From the NCBI GenBank assembly GCA_937861115.1, contig CALMBD010000304.1, forward strand, positions 1 through 64,000: 64,000 nucleotides of DNA, read 5' to 3'. The stretch is from an uncultured Bacteroidota bacterium (GTDB lineage: Bacteria; Bacteroidota; Bacteroidia; Chitinophagales; Saprospiraceae). Below, one piece after another: positions 15,957 through 24,464 of the stretch. Position 1 is the stretch's first letter; every line of letters starts with the position of its first letter. A program made the translations under genes and the position numbers. Below the pieces are notes generated by a model, which did no database searches, had not been told where the DNA came from, and worked only from the letters and a program-made list of their open reading frames with translations.

Positions 15957-16748
15957 ATGAGCAGAAATGTTGATTTTCGAAGTATTTATGTTTTGATCCT
16001 CTCGTTTGTCGGCTTTTTACTCGCCGGAACGGCTGCTGCACAATCCCGCCACCAGCTGCTTCGGAAAGGGGACAGGGCCTACGATCTTGAGCATTATCAG
16101 GAGTCGGAGCAATACTACAGAGATGCTGCCGACCGCCAGTTTGGCGACCCGCAGGCGTTATACAACCTCGGAAGTGCGTTTTATCAACAGGGAAAATGGG
16201 AAGACGCGACCAAACGCTTTTCGCAGGCAGCCGAGGCAGCAACCGACCCGCTTTTTAAAGCCGATGCGTTGCACAACCTCGGTAACGCACACTTAAAACA
16301 ACAACAGTTCAAGGAAGCGGTACAGGCCTATGAAAAAAGCCTGCGCCTGCGCCCGGGCGATGCGGGTACGAAACAAAACCTGCAAATGGCCAAAAAGAAA
16401 CTCCGGGAAGAGCAAAAGCGTCAACAGCAGCAAAAGCAACAACAAGATCAGTCACAGCAAAATCAGGATCAGTCTCAACAGCAGGAAAACCAGCAAAATC
16501 AACCTCAACAGCAGGACCAACAGAAGCAGTCCCAACCCCAACAACCTCAAAGCGGCCAGCAAAAGCAGCAGGAACAAGAGCAACCGGGCGAACCGCAACA
16601 ACCCCCCAAAAGTGCGGCCAAACTAAAAAAGGAAGAAGCCCAGCGCCTCCTGGAGACGGCCATTGGCCCTGAAGATCGAAAAAACGCGCGCAAATACCGC
16701 GAACAGCGTCGGCAACCCAGCTCCAGTGGCAAGGAAAAAGACTGGTAA
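15957..16748 (+). CDS. batC: BatC-type TPR protein with glutamine-rich tail
   Basis: A 263-residue exported protein. It has a signal peptide (about 1-28), three TPR-like repeats (about 35-135, with A-L-Y-N-L-G and A-L-H-N-L-G-N-A), then a low-complexity Q/N/P segment (about 140-215) and a charged end. BatC proteins are TPR scaffolds in the Bat complex, and glutamine-rich tails are common in Bacteroidota versions. It is the last recognisable Bat gene, since the next gene is an unrelated oxygenase. BatD and BatE, often found next, are absent from this locus. Confidence 0.85.
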   Translation: MSRNVDFRSIYVLILSFVGFLLAGTAAAQSRHQLLRKGDRAYDLEHYQESEQYYRDAADRQFGDPQALYNLGSAFYQQGKWEDATKRFSQAAEAATDPLFKADALHNLGNAHLKQQQFKEAVQAYEKSLRLRPGDAGTKQNLQMAKKKLREEQKRQQQQKQQQDQSQQNQDQSQQQENQQNQPQQQDQQKQSQPQQPQSGQQKQQEQEQPGEPQQPPKSAAKLKKEEAQRLLETAIGPEDRKNARKYREQRRQPSSSGKEKDW

Positions 16749-16823
16749 AAGGCCGGGATATTGTTTGGTTAGTCAGAAGCAGCGATTTTTGTAGCCGAAT
16801 TAAGCGTCCAACCAAGTATTGAT

Positions 16824-17777
16824 ATGAAAGAAAAAGGCATCCCCACTGTCGACCTGTCCCAATTCGTAAATGGTTCTGCGGCCGAACAAACGGCTTTCGT
16901 CCGCGACCTCGGAAAGGCCTTCCATGAAGTCGGATTTGTTGCCGTCGTCAATCATGGCATCCCCAAAAGCCTTGTCGACGGCTTTTATGCTGCATCCAAA
17001 GCGTTTTTTGCCTTGCCCGACGAGGTGAAAAAGAAATACGAAATAGCCGGCATGGCCGGACAGCGCGGTTATACTTCTTTTGGAAAGGAGCACGCCAAGC
17101 AATCACAGGTGGCCGATCTCAAGGAATTTTTCCAGATTGGCCAGGAGGTACCTGACGGGCATCCGCTGAAACCGCAGTATCCCGATAATGTTCAGGTGGC
17201 CGAAACCCCGGAAATGCCGGCTCTTGGCCGCGAACTTTACCAGGCCTTTGAAAAAGTGGGCAGCCGGCTGCTCGAAGCCATTGCCCTGCACCTCAACCTC
17301 GATCGGGATTATTTTAACCAGTACATCCGGCAGGGGAATTCCATCCTGCGCAGTATCCACTACCCCCCCATCACCCATGAGCCGGCGAGCGCGATCCGCG
17401 CCGAGCAACATGAAGACATCAACCTGATCACGCTGCTCGTCGGCGCCAGTGCAGGCGGATTACAATTGCTGAATTCCAAAAACGAATGGATGCCCATCCT
17501 GCCCGAAGCAGACGAGATCGTCATAAACGTAGGCGACATGTTGCAACGCCTGACCAACAACTACCTGAAAAGCACGACCCACCGTGTGGTAAATCCGCCG
17601 CGCGAGGAATGGCACCTGCCGCGCCTGAGCATTCCTTTTTTCCTGCACCCCGTGAGCGATATGCGCCTCGACTGCTTGCCGGCTTGTGTATCGGCAGACA
17701 ATCCCTTGCATTATGAGCCGATCACAGCGGGCGAATACCTGGATGAAAGGCTTCGGGAAATCGGCCTGAAAAAGTAA
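16824..17777 (+). CDS. 2-oxoglutarate/Fe(II)-dependent oxygenase (isopenicillin-N-synthase family)
   Basis: A 317-residue enzyme with the N-terminal DIOX_N region (V-N-H-G-I-P) and a C-terminal 2OG-FeII_Oxy domain. The iron ligands are H196-E-D198 and H253, and the 2-oxoglutarate clamp is R267-L-S269. All catalytic residues are present, so it should be active. Family members hydroxylate, desaturate or cyclise small molecules; the substrate cannot be inferred, and no biosynthetic cluster surrounds it. It starts 75 bases after batC and converges on a FAD oxidoreductase gene six bases beyond its stop. Confidence 0.9.
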   Translation: MKEKGIPTVDLSQFVNGSAAEQTAFVRDLGKAFHEVGFVAVVNHGIPKSLVDGFYAASKAFFALPDEVKKKYEIAGMAGQRGYTSFGKEHAKQSQVADLKEFFQIGQEVPDGHPLKPQYPDNVQVAETPEMPALGRELYQAFEKVGSRLLEAIALHLNLDRDYFNQYIRQGNSILRSIHYPPITHEPASAIRAEQHEDINLITLLVGASAGGLQLLNSKNEWMPILPEADEIVINVGDMLQRLTNNYLKSTTHRVVNPPREEWHLPRLSIPFFLHPVSDMRLDCLPACVSADNPLHYEPITAGEYLDERLREIGLKK

Positions 17778-17783
17778 TTGATA

Positions 17784-18926
17784 TTATTCCAATAACATTT
17801 CGGCGCCCTCCTGCCCTACCAGGGTGCCGATTGCAACCCCCATGCCGCTGAGGCGTACGGACACCACGACATTGGGCGACACCTTTTCGATAATGGGCTT
17901 TTTCTCCGGTCCCAATCCCAGGATACCTGACCACCAGGTGTCTACTTCGGGTTTTTGCTCCGGACAGATGACAGTGTTGAGCAGTTGGACCAGTGCGCTG
18001 CGGATCAGTTCGGTGGTGCCGAATTCATCTGTTTTTTCTTCATCCTGCGCGAGGTGACGGCCTCCTCCCAGCAAAATTCGACCGTCTATATTGCGGAAAT
18101 AAAAATAACCGCGGTCGTAATGAAAACACCCGGCAACCTTCAACCCTGGAATCGGGTGGGTAATGAGTACCTGGTTGCGGGCGGGTGTTGTATCGGCGCC
18201 GGCAAGCAACCGTTTGGCAAAACCGTTTACAGCCACCAGAATTTTTGGAACACGCAGGGTCCATCCGAACTCGGTTTCCAGTTCAACCCCTTCGCTGGTG
18301 TCTTTCAGGTGTTTTATCGTGATACCATTGAATATTTTTATATCCTTTTCGTACGCTTTTTTTAACAGCGCAGCCATCATCTTGCCGGTGTGCACCTGCC
18401 CTTCAGGCTGATTCAGAATAAGGTGGCGCACCCGCCGGAAGCCAAAACCGGTCAGTCGCTCGTCGACTACCCTGTACACCTCGGGATAACCGGTAATGGC
18501 GCCAATCTTGCGGTTGAAATCGGGTATCTGCTCTGTGCACTGCTGGAACACCTCTTCTTCATCTTCTGTAAACATTTCGTAGCCCCCCAGTTGCTTAAAC
18601 TCAAGGTTGTCGTCGCCCACAAGCGCGCGCAGCCGCTGCAACCCCCGCCAGCGTTTTTCCACCAGGTTCAGCATTTTGTCTTCACTCATGCGCGTTTGAT
18701 CGTCGAGCAGTTCTGTCATGGAACCGAAACAGGCGAATCCCGCATTGCGAGTGCTGGCACCGATGGGCAATGGGCCTCTTTCGATAATGGCAACGCGGAG
18801 TTTTGGATCGAGCGTTTTCAGGTGAATGGCTGCCGCAAGGCCGACGATCCCGCTGCCGATCACCGCGACATCGATCGGCTTAAAAAATGTTTCGCGTTCC
18901 CAATAACTCAGATGATATTGTAACAT
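17784..18926 (-). CDS. FAD-dependent oxidoreductase (DAO family)
   Basis: A 380-residue protein with an N-terminal dinucleotide fold (V-I-G24-S-G-I-V-G29) and the DAO-family segment S-T-R-N-A-G-F-A-C-F-G. Its end, L-S-G-M-G-V-A-I-G-T, closes over FAD. Relatives oxidise amino acids or secondary amines such as glycine or sarcosine. The ATG at 18926 is chosen because the open frame to 19193 would run into the divergent VanW-family gene and adds no family sequence. It converges with the 2OG oxygenase. The substrate is not predictable. Confidence 0.87.
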   Translation of the reverse strand: MLQYHLSYWERETFFKPIDVAVIGSGIVGLAAAIHLKTLDPKLRVAIIERGPLPIGASTRNAGFACFGSMTELLDDQTRMSEDKMLNLVEKRWRGLQRLRALVGDDNLEFKQLGGYEMFTEDEEEVFQQCTEQIPDFNRKIGAITGYPEVYRVVDERLTGFGFRRVRHLILNQPEGQVHTGKMMAALLKKAYEKDIKIFNGITIKHLKDTSEGVELETEFGWTLRVPKILVAVNGFAKRLLAGADTTPARNQVLITHPIPGLKVAGCFHYDRGYFYFRNIDGRILLGGGRHLAQDEEKTDEFGTTELIRSALVQLLNTVICPEQKPEVDTWWSGILGLGPEKKPIIEKVSPNVVVSVRLSGMGVAIGTLVGQEGAEMLLE

Positions 18927-18970
18927 AGTACCTGAATGAATTTTATGAAGCCGGCGTTTCCGGGTATATA

Positions 18971-18978
18971 TAGTTTTG
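18971..18978 (+). promoter_or_regulatory. -7 element of the vanW-family gene
   Basis: TAGTTTTG matches TAnnTTTG and lies 67 bases before the ATG at 19046, in the divergent intergenic region. No clear -33 element is present. Confidence 0.35.
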
Positions 18979-19045
18979 CGGAGGTGTATAACAGGTGATA
19001 TTGGCGTAAAGCAACAATTTTTCCAGCAAGTAGTTACAGGATCGT

Positions 19046-19867
19046 ATGACAACAACTTCCGTTCAGGCGCCGGCCATACGCTCACCGCTTCGTCACCACC
19101 TGGGTCGCTGGCTGTATATCCAGAAAAGGAGGCTGCAATGGTTGACCGGGCGGCAAAAATTTTCGCGGCAGCGCACCCGGCCCCTTGCGGCACTCGTCTT
19201 TGAACACCAGACCCCTCTTTTTCGCGTGTTGAAAAACGTAGATATGTACCTTCAACACAACAAGGTCACAAACCTGAAACTGGCGGCAGCAAATATAGAC
19301 GGACTGTTGATAATGCCCGGCGAGACATTTTCTTTCTGGCGACTGGTGGGTAATCCGTGCGCACGGCGCGGGTACCGGGAAGGGTTGGTATTGAAAAACG
19401 GCAAGGTCAAAAAAGGTGTCGGAGGCGGACTGTGCCAGATGGGAAACCTGCTCTATTGGATGGCCCTGCATACCCCGCTTGAGGTAACGGAGCGCTGGCG
19501 CCACAGTTATGACGTTTTCCCGGATGAAAATCGCAAGCTGCCCTTTGGGTCCGGCGCAACGCTGGCCTACAACTATATCGACCTTCAAATTTACAACGGC
19601 ACCCCCCACCCGTTTCAACTCCGGGTTTGGCTCAGTGCATCACATCTTCACGGTGAAATTCGCAGTACAAGCCTTCCGGAATCTAACTATGACGTTTTTG
19701 AACAGGGGCACTATATCCGCCATGAACCCTGGGGCGGATACTCCAGGCACAATGTTATCGCCCGCAGGGTACTCGATCGCCGGACCGGCGAAATGCTCCG
19801 CGAAGAAGTTGTGACCGAAAACCATGCGCTGATGATGTACCAGCCTTTTTTGCAGGCACAGCAATGA
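19046..19867 (+). CDS. VanW-family protein
   Basis: A 273-residue protein with the VanW signature: P-G-E-T-F-S-F-W near 91-98, then V-G-G-G-L-C-Q-M-G-N-L near 125-135 and the R-H-S-Y-D-V-F-P-D region. VanW proteins occur as accessories in some vancomycin-resistance clusters, but most genomic members have no demonstrated function. The family has a G5/YkuD-like association with the cell wall in Gram-positives. No van genes are present here, and there is no signal peptide. A TAGTTTTG promoter element precedes it. It is followed by a DUF4293 gene. Confidence 0.82.
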   Translation: MTTTSVQAPAIRSPLRHHLGRWLYIQKRRLQWLTGRQKFSRQRTRPLAALVFEHQTPLFRVLKNVDMYLQHNKVTNLKLAAANIDGLLIMPGETFSFWRLVGNPCARRGYREGLVLKNGKVKKGVGGGLCQMGNLLYWMALHTPLEVTERWRHSYDVFPDENRKLPFGSGATLAYNYIDLQIYNGTPHPFQLRVWLSASHLHGEIRSTSLPESNYDVFEQGHYIRHEPWGGYSRHNVIARRVLDRRTGEMLREEVVTENHALMMYQPFLQAQQ

Positions 19868-19931
19868 AAGCTGTGAAGTGATGCGCCGCGTTGTATTTTT
19901 GCCCATCCGGATTCTATTAATCAGCACAGAT

Positions 19932-20381
19932 ATGATACAACGCATACAATCTATTTTCCTTTTGCTGGCTGCCGCAGCGGGTTTTGGCCAGTTTGTCACC
20001 CCGTATTTGACTACAGAAAGTGGAAACTCCGCAGCTTCGGTGCCGGCCCTTGCCGATAATGTGCTGAACCCGATGGATAATCCCGGGCTTTTGGGGCTTT
20101 GCATTCTGAGCGGACTTGTTTCCCTGATAGCTATTTTTCTGTTTGGCAATCGCGCATTACAGGCTCGATTGGGCGGAGGGGCTGCGATAGCCTCATTGTT
20201 GCTTGCCGTCCTGGCTGTATTTGTGGTGTATCAAACCACGCAACAACTTCCCGTCGACGGCAATACGCATTATGGCGCCGGATTGGCGCTTCCTGCAGTA
20301 GCCGCGATTTTCAACTGGCTGGCCGTACGGTTTATACACAAAGATGAAAACCTGGTTCGATCGGCAGACCGGTTGCGTTGA
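19932..20381 (+). CDS. DUF4293 four-helix membrane protein
   Basis: A 149-residue protein beginning M-I-Q-R-I-Q-S-I-F-L-L-L-A, the hallmark start of the Bacteroidota DUF4293 family, with four predicted transmembrane helices. The frame is open from 19878, but the ATG at 19932 gives the family's normal start. It follows the VanW-family gene by 64 bases and converges with the TonB-dependent receptor gene. No function is known for the family. Confidence 0.82.
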   Translation: MIQRIQSIFLLLAAAAGFGQFVTPYLTTESGNSAASVPALADNVLNPMDNPGLLGLCILSGLVSLIAIFLFGNRALQARLGGGAAIASLLLAVLAVFVVYQTTQQLPVDGNTHYGAGLALPAVAAIFNWLAVRFIHKDENLVRSADRLR

Positions 20382-20390
20382 CCCCCGATC

Positions 20391-22736
20391 TTAATTCATG
20401 TTGTAATTGATGCCGAAACGTATGAGCCGCCCCTGTTGCGGGTTGTACAACAGATCATCGGGTGTGCCGGTAGCATCCAGTCCGCCGTAACGCTTGTTAA
20501 ACAGGTTCTGCACATAAAAGTACACGAGAAAGTGGTTGCTCAGGTAAAGCCGGGCGGTGGCATCCCAGGTGCGAAAAGTGGCATATCGCTCCTGGGTAAC
20601 CTTTCGTTCGTAGGCATCCCGATAGACAATGGATTTGCTTAATGCGCTGGTCTGGCGATTGGAAGCAAACATCATTTCGAACTTACTTATGGTGAAAAAA
20701 GTCCGGAATTGAAACTGCCAGTGGGGAGCGTTAAACACGTCGTCAATAACCTCCCGGTTTTCGCCTATCCATTCTTTACCGCGCGCATATTGGAAAAACA
20801 TTTCTGTTCGCCCCTTTATCGCGGTTTTTCTGCGACCGTTACTGAGGGCGACTTCCTGATTCACAATGCTGATCAAACCCTGGATACCCCACATTGTCAT
20901 GGAAAGTCCCGGCTCATTGAGCCACCCATAACGCCAGGGCGCGACAAAACCAATTTCCTGCTTCAGCGAACCCGGTTTCAGCAGGCGATAGACCCGCTCC
21001 GAGAAAAATACAGCCTCCACCCTTAAATCAGGTTTGGTGTACCGCAGCCCCGCTTCCCATGTGTTGGATTTTTCGGTGGCATCTGCCCCGGAAGCAGATA
21101 CGTTGACATTACCGCCACCGGCATCCACGATAAAAAAGGTATGCGCCCGGGCATACATGGAAGGAAGCCGGAAGCCCGTGGCATAGTTTGCCCTTAGGGC
21201 CCAGGTACTGTCGAGCCGGTATAATATCCCCAGTCGCGGCGCCGGTATAAATCCGAAGTTGATCGAATAGTTGATGGCGCTTCCGCCGACGGCATACAGG
21301 CGTTTGCCGTGCCATTTGACCTGGGCAAAGAAGTTGTTTTCGAGGTCGCTGAACCCTAGCGGCTGGTATGGTTTTACCTGATCGGGAGTGGTATTGCCGT
21401 CGATCTTGACATCCAGCGGGATGTCATAGTGCGATAATGCCGGTGCACCGACGCCTGCATTGACCTGCACGCCTGCGTCAATTGAAAACTTGCTGCTGAT
21501 GTCGGCATTCAGCAGCGATTCGAAGCGCAGGTCGATGCCACTGCCAACCGTATATCGCTCATCAGAAGCAAGCGAGCGGTATATGCTTTGCAAAACGGCT
21601 GTCTTTAGGGAGTCGCTGGCCATCCCGGGTACCAAAACCTTGTAGGCGGCGGCGCTCAGGGCATCGAAAACATAGGTCGTGGTGGATGTATTGTCTACGC
21701 GGTATCGAATGGCTGAAAAGGTATTATGGGTGACCCACTTGGGCCTGGTTCGGGTAAATCGGAGTGCAAATGTTTCCATGCGTTCGGCAAGCCTGTTGGA
21801 TGGATTGGCATAGGAAACAGCCAGGGGACTGGTTCCCAACGCAGTATGGTCGAACCTTGCCATACGGTTGTAGGTAAAATGAATGCCTCGCCAATTCAGG
21901 TTAATGCCCAACAACCGGCTTTCGTGTGGTATGGCGGCTATTCTGGGCAGGCTGTCATCAGGCGGTTGATCAGGCCGGAAGTTCCGGTTGTCGAGATACA
22001 GCGAAGGTTTAAGCCCGAAAGGCAGGTAGTTGTTGGTGTTGAACAGGTTGCGGTCGTAAAAAATATCCGTTTTTTCGCGGATGGTATTGCTGCCGTACAG
22101 GCTGAACCGAAATATTTTTTTGTCTTTACCCAGTTTGCCGCCGAGCATCAGGTCGAGGCTGTTGTAGCCATTGTTGCCGAAAGAAAGATCTGCCTGGGTA
22201 AATATGGGACGTTCGGTTTCTTTCAGGATAATGTTGACGACTCCGGCACAGGCCTCGTTGCCGTAAATGGATGCCGCGGGGCCGTACATGACCTCAATGC
22301 GCTCTGCCTGCCGGATGGGAATTTGCGCCCCGATAGGCATACCCAATGCGATGCCGGGTTTCACCGGTACATCGTTGATGAGAATTTTGACGTATTGATT
22401 GCCCGACATGCCTCTCATCAAAAACGTCTCCCCTTCAATGGCATTTCCCGGTTGCGACACCCTTACACCGGGCGCTGCGCGCAACACATCGCCCAGGGTG
22501 ACAAAGCCGTTTCGAAGAATATCGTCCGAGGTAACCACCCACATCGTAAACGGCAGCTGGTCCATGTCTTCCAGCGAGCGGGTTGCGGAAATGACCTTCG
22601 TTTTCTGAAGATCAATATCCCTGGTCACCACGTCTTTGTTGGTCAGCCGCTCCGGGGCAAGCAGCAGGGTGGAATCGTTTTGCGACGATACGAAGCCGGC
22701 ATAACATAAAAAGGTAAAAAGGAGGCAGTGTTTCAC
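20391..22736 (-). CDS. TonB-dependent outer-membrane receptor
   Basis: About 781 residues from a GTG at 22736 that directly starts a signal peptide (K-H-C-L-L-F-T-F-L-C-Y-A-G-F). The plug domain spans about 60-200 (V-I-S-A-T-R-S, L-R-A-A-P-G-V-R-V, I-E-V-M-Y-G-P-A-A-S-I-Y-G), and the beta-barrel extends to the C-terminal R-F-G-I-N-Y-N-M-N. There is no N-terminal carboxypeptidase-like domain and no SusD partner, so it belongs to the siderophore/vitamin-type receptors rather than to a polysaccharide locus. The frame extends to 22829, but that would overlap the divergent dehydrogenase promoter region. The substrate is unknown. Confidence 0.88.
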   Translation of the reverse strand: MKHCLLFTFLCYAGFVSSQNDSTLLLAPERLTNKDVVTRDIDLQKTKVISATRSLEDMDQLPFTMWVVTSDDILRNGFVTLGDVLRAAPGVRVSQPGNAIEGETFLMRGMSGNQYVKILINDVPVKPGIALGMPIGAQIPIRQAERIEVMYGPAASIYGNEACAGVVNIILKETERPIFTQADLSFGNNGYNSLDLMLGGKLGKDKKIFRFSLYGSNTIREKTDIFYDRNLFNTNNYLPFGLKPSLYLDNRNFRPDQPPDDSLPRIAAIPHESRLLGINLNWRGIHFTYNRMARFDHTALGTSPLAVSYANPSNRLAERMETFALRFTRTRPKWVTHNTFSAIRYRVDNTSTTTYVFDALSAAAYKVLVPGMASDSLKTAVLQSIYRSLASDERYTVGSGIDLRFESLLNADISSKFSIDAGVQVNAGVGAPALSHYDIPLDVKIDGNTTPDQVKPYQPLGFSDLENNFFAQVKWHGKRLYAVGGSAINYSINFGFIPAPRLGILYRLDSTWALRANYATGFRLPSMYARAHTFFIVDAGGGNVNVSASGADATEKSNTWEAGLRYTKPDLRVEAVFFSERVYRLLKPGSLKQEIGFVAPWRYGWLNEPGLSMTMWGIQGLISIVNQEVALSNGRRKTAIKGRTEMFFQYARGKEWIGENREVIDDVFNAPHWQFQFRTFFTISKFEMMFASNRQTSALSKSIVYRDAYERKVTQERYATFRTWDATARLYLSNHFLVYFYVQNLFNKRYGGLDATGTPDDLLYNPQQGRLIRFGINYNMN

Positions 22737-22850
22737 AGTCAGATTATATTGTTTGACGCGAAATGTAGGGATTTTTTCAGCGGACAAAAAAGGGGAAGCT
22801 GTTTGAACCGGAATTTTGTTATTTTGCAAAACAACAACTGTTCGACAAAA

Positions 22851-24302
22851 ATGTCCATTATCAAAGATTCTACGCTACTTCAAAATCAGGCATATATAAA
22901 CGGCCAATGGGTCGCTGCCGACTCCGGCAGTGTTTTTCCGGTAACCAATCCTGCCGGTGGCGAGGTGCTGGCCAAGGTAGCCGATTGCGGTGCCGCCGAA
23001 ACGCGCCGCGCAATTGATGCGGCAGCGGAGGCGCTTCCTGCATGGCGTTCGAAAACGGCTACTGCGCGTGCCGCAATCCTGCGTCGCTGGCACGACCTCA
23101 TTCTCGAAAATACCGAAGACCTGGCGCTATTGATGACCCTCGAACAGGGAAAACCCCTCGCCGAGTCGCGCGGTGAAGTGCGTTATGGCGCCACTTTCAT
23201 CGAATGGTTTGCAGAAGAAGGCAAACGGGCCTATGGCGACATTATTCCACCCCATCAGGCTGGTCTTCGCCTGCTGGTGACCAAACAACCTGTTGGCGTA
23301 GTAGCGGCCATCACCCCCTGGAATTTTCCCAATGCCATGATAACCCGCAAGGTGGCGCCGGCCCTGGCGGCAGGCTGCACCGTCGTGCTGAAACCGTCGG
23401 AAGAAACGCCGCTTTCTGCCCTGGCACTGGCCGAACTGGCTTCCCGTGCAGGCTTCCCTGCAGGTGTGCTCAATATTGTCACAGGCCTTGATGCGCCGTC
23501 TATCGGTGGCGAACTGACGGGTAATCCCGTCGTGCGCAAACTTTCCTTTACAGGCAGTACGGCTGTGGGGAAGCTTCTGATGCGCCAGTGCGCCGGCACG
23601 GTAAAAAAGATATCGCTCGAACTGGGCGGCAATGCCCCGTTTATCGTATTTGATGATGCCGACCTGGACGCTGCCGTCGACGGCGCGATCGCTTCCAAGT
23701 ACCGCAACGCAGGCCAAACCTGCGTTTGCGCCAACAGGATATTTGTTCAAGGTGCTGTTTATGAGGCATTTCTGGAAAAATTCACCGCAGCGGTAAAAAA
23801 ACAGGTCGTGGGAGCTGGCACCGAACAGGGCGTCCAGATTGGTCCGCTGATCAACACGAAGGCCTTGGACAAGGTAAAACGCCTGGTGGGTGATGCGTCC
23901 AGTAAGGGCGCACGTGTGCTGACCGGTGGAAACGCGATGCAGGGCACTTTTTACGAACCGACCGTTCTTGCCGATGTGGCAGGCGGCATGGATATTATGC
24001 AGGAAGAAATATTTGGTCCGGTTGCCCCGGTTGCGCGCTTCGATACTGACGACGACGCCATAAGAATGGCTAATGATACGCCTTACGGTCTTGCAGCCTA
24101 TTTTTACGGACGCGACATCACGCGGGTTTTCCGTGTGGCCGAGGCATTGGAATACGGTATGATTGGCGTGAATACAGGCATGATTGCCACCACGGTAGCG
24201 CCGTTCGGCGGCGTCAAGGAAAGCGGAATCGGGCGCGAAGGCTCGAAATACGGATTGGAAGAGTTTATGGAAGTCAAGTATGTTTGTTTGGGCGGCATTT
24301 GA
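22851..24302 (+). CDS. gabD: Succinate-semialdehyde dehydrogenase (NAD(P)+)
   Basis: A 483-residue aldehyde dehydrogenase of the GabD type. It has the cofactor region T-P-W-N-F-P-N-A-M, the general base E in E-L-G-G-N-A-P, and the catalytic Cys in G-Q-T-C-V-C-A-N. The second Cys two residues after the nucleophile is typical of succinate-semialdehyde dehydrogenases. It oxidises succinate semialdehyde to succinate in GABA or 4-hydroxybutyrate breakdown. The longer open frame from 22728 is dropped because the ATG at 22851 gives the family start. No GABA aminotransferase is adjacent. A terminator-like hairpin follows. Confidence 0.9.
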   Translation: MSIIKDSTLLQNQAYINGQWVAADSGSVFPVTNPAGGEVLAKVADCGAAETRRAIDAAAEALPAWRSKTATARAAILRRWHDLILENTEDLALLMTLEQGKPLAESRGEVRYGATFIEWFAEEGKRAYGDIIPPHQAGLRLLVTKQPVGVVAAITPWNFPNAMITRKVAPALAAGCTVVLKPSEETPLSALALAELASRAGFPAGVLNIVTGLDAPSIGGELTGNPVVRKLSFTGSTAVGKLLMRQCAGTVKKISLELGGNAPFIVFDDADLDAAVDGAIASKYRNAGQTCVCANRIFVQGAVYEAFLEKFTAAVKKQVVGAGTEQGVQIGPLINTKALDKVKRLVGDASSKGARVLTGGNAMQGTFYEPTVLADVAGGMDIMQEEIFGPVAPVARFDTDDDAIRMANDTPYGLAAYFYGRDITRVFRVAEALEYGMIGVNTGMIATTVAPFGGVKESGIGREGSKYGLEEFMEVKYVCLGGI

Positions 24303-24311
24303 AAAGTATCC

Positions 24312-24352
24312 GGGGGGCTGATATAGATGAAATCGGCGATGCCCCCTTTTTA
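24312..24352 (+). terminator. Terminator-like hairpin after gabD
   Basis: GGGGGC at 24313-24318 pairs with GCCCCC at 24341-24346, with a second inner stem (GCTGAT / ATCGGC), followed by T5. It probably ends the gabD transcript before the PaaE-like gene. Confidence 0.6.
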
Positions 24353-24402
24353 TACCTGTTCTAAACCTGTGCATGATCTTCTTTTCAATCGACCCTTTCG
24401 TA

Positions 24403-24410
24403 TACCTTTG
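24403..24410 (+). promoter_or_regulatory. -7 element of the PaaE-like gene
   Basis: TACCTTTG matches TAnnTTTG, 54 bases before the ATG at 24465 and downstream of the gabD hairpin. The two genes are therefore likely separate transcription units. Confidence 0.4.
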
Positions 24411-24464
24411 CCCCTCTTTCCCGGCCCTTGAAGCAGGGCAAATGATGGTTACAATATAACAGAC

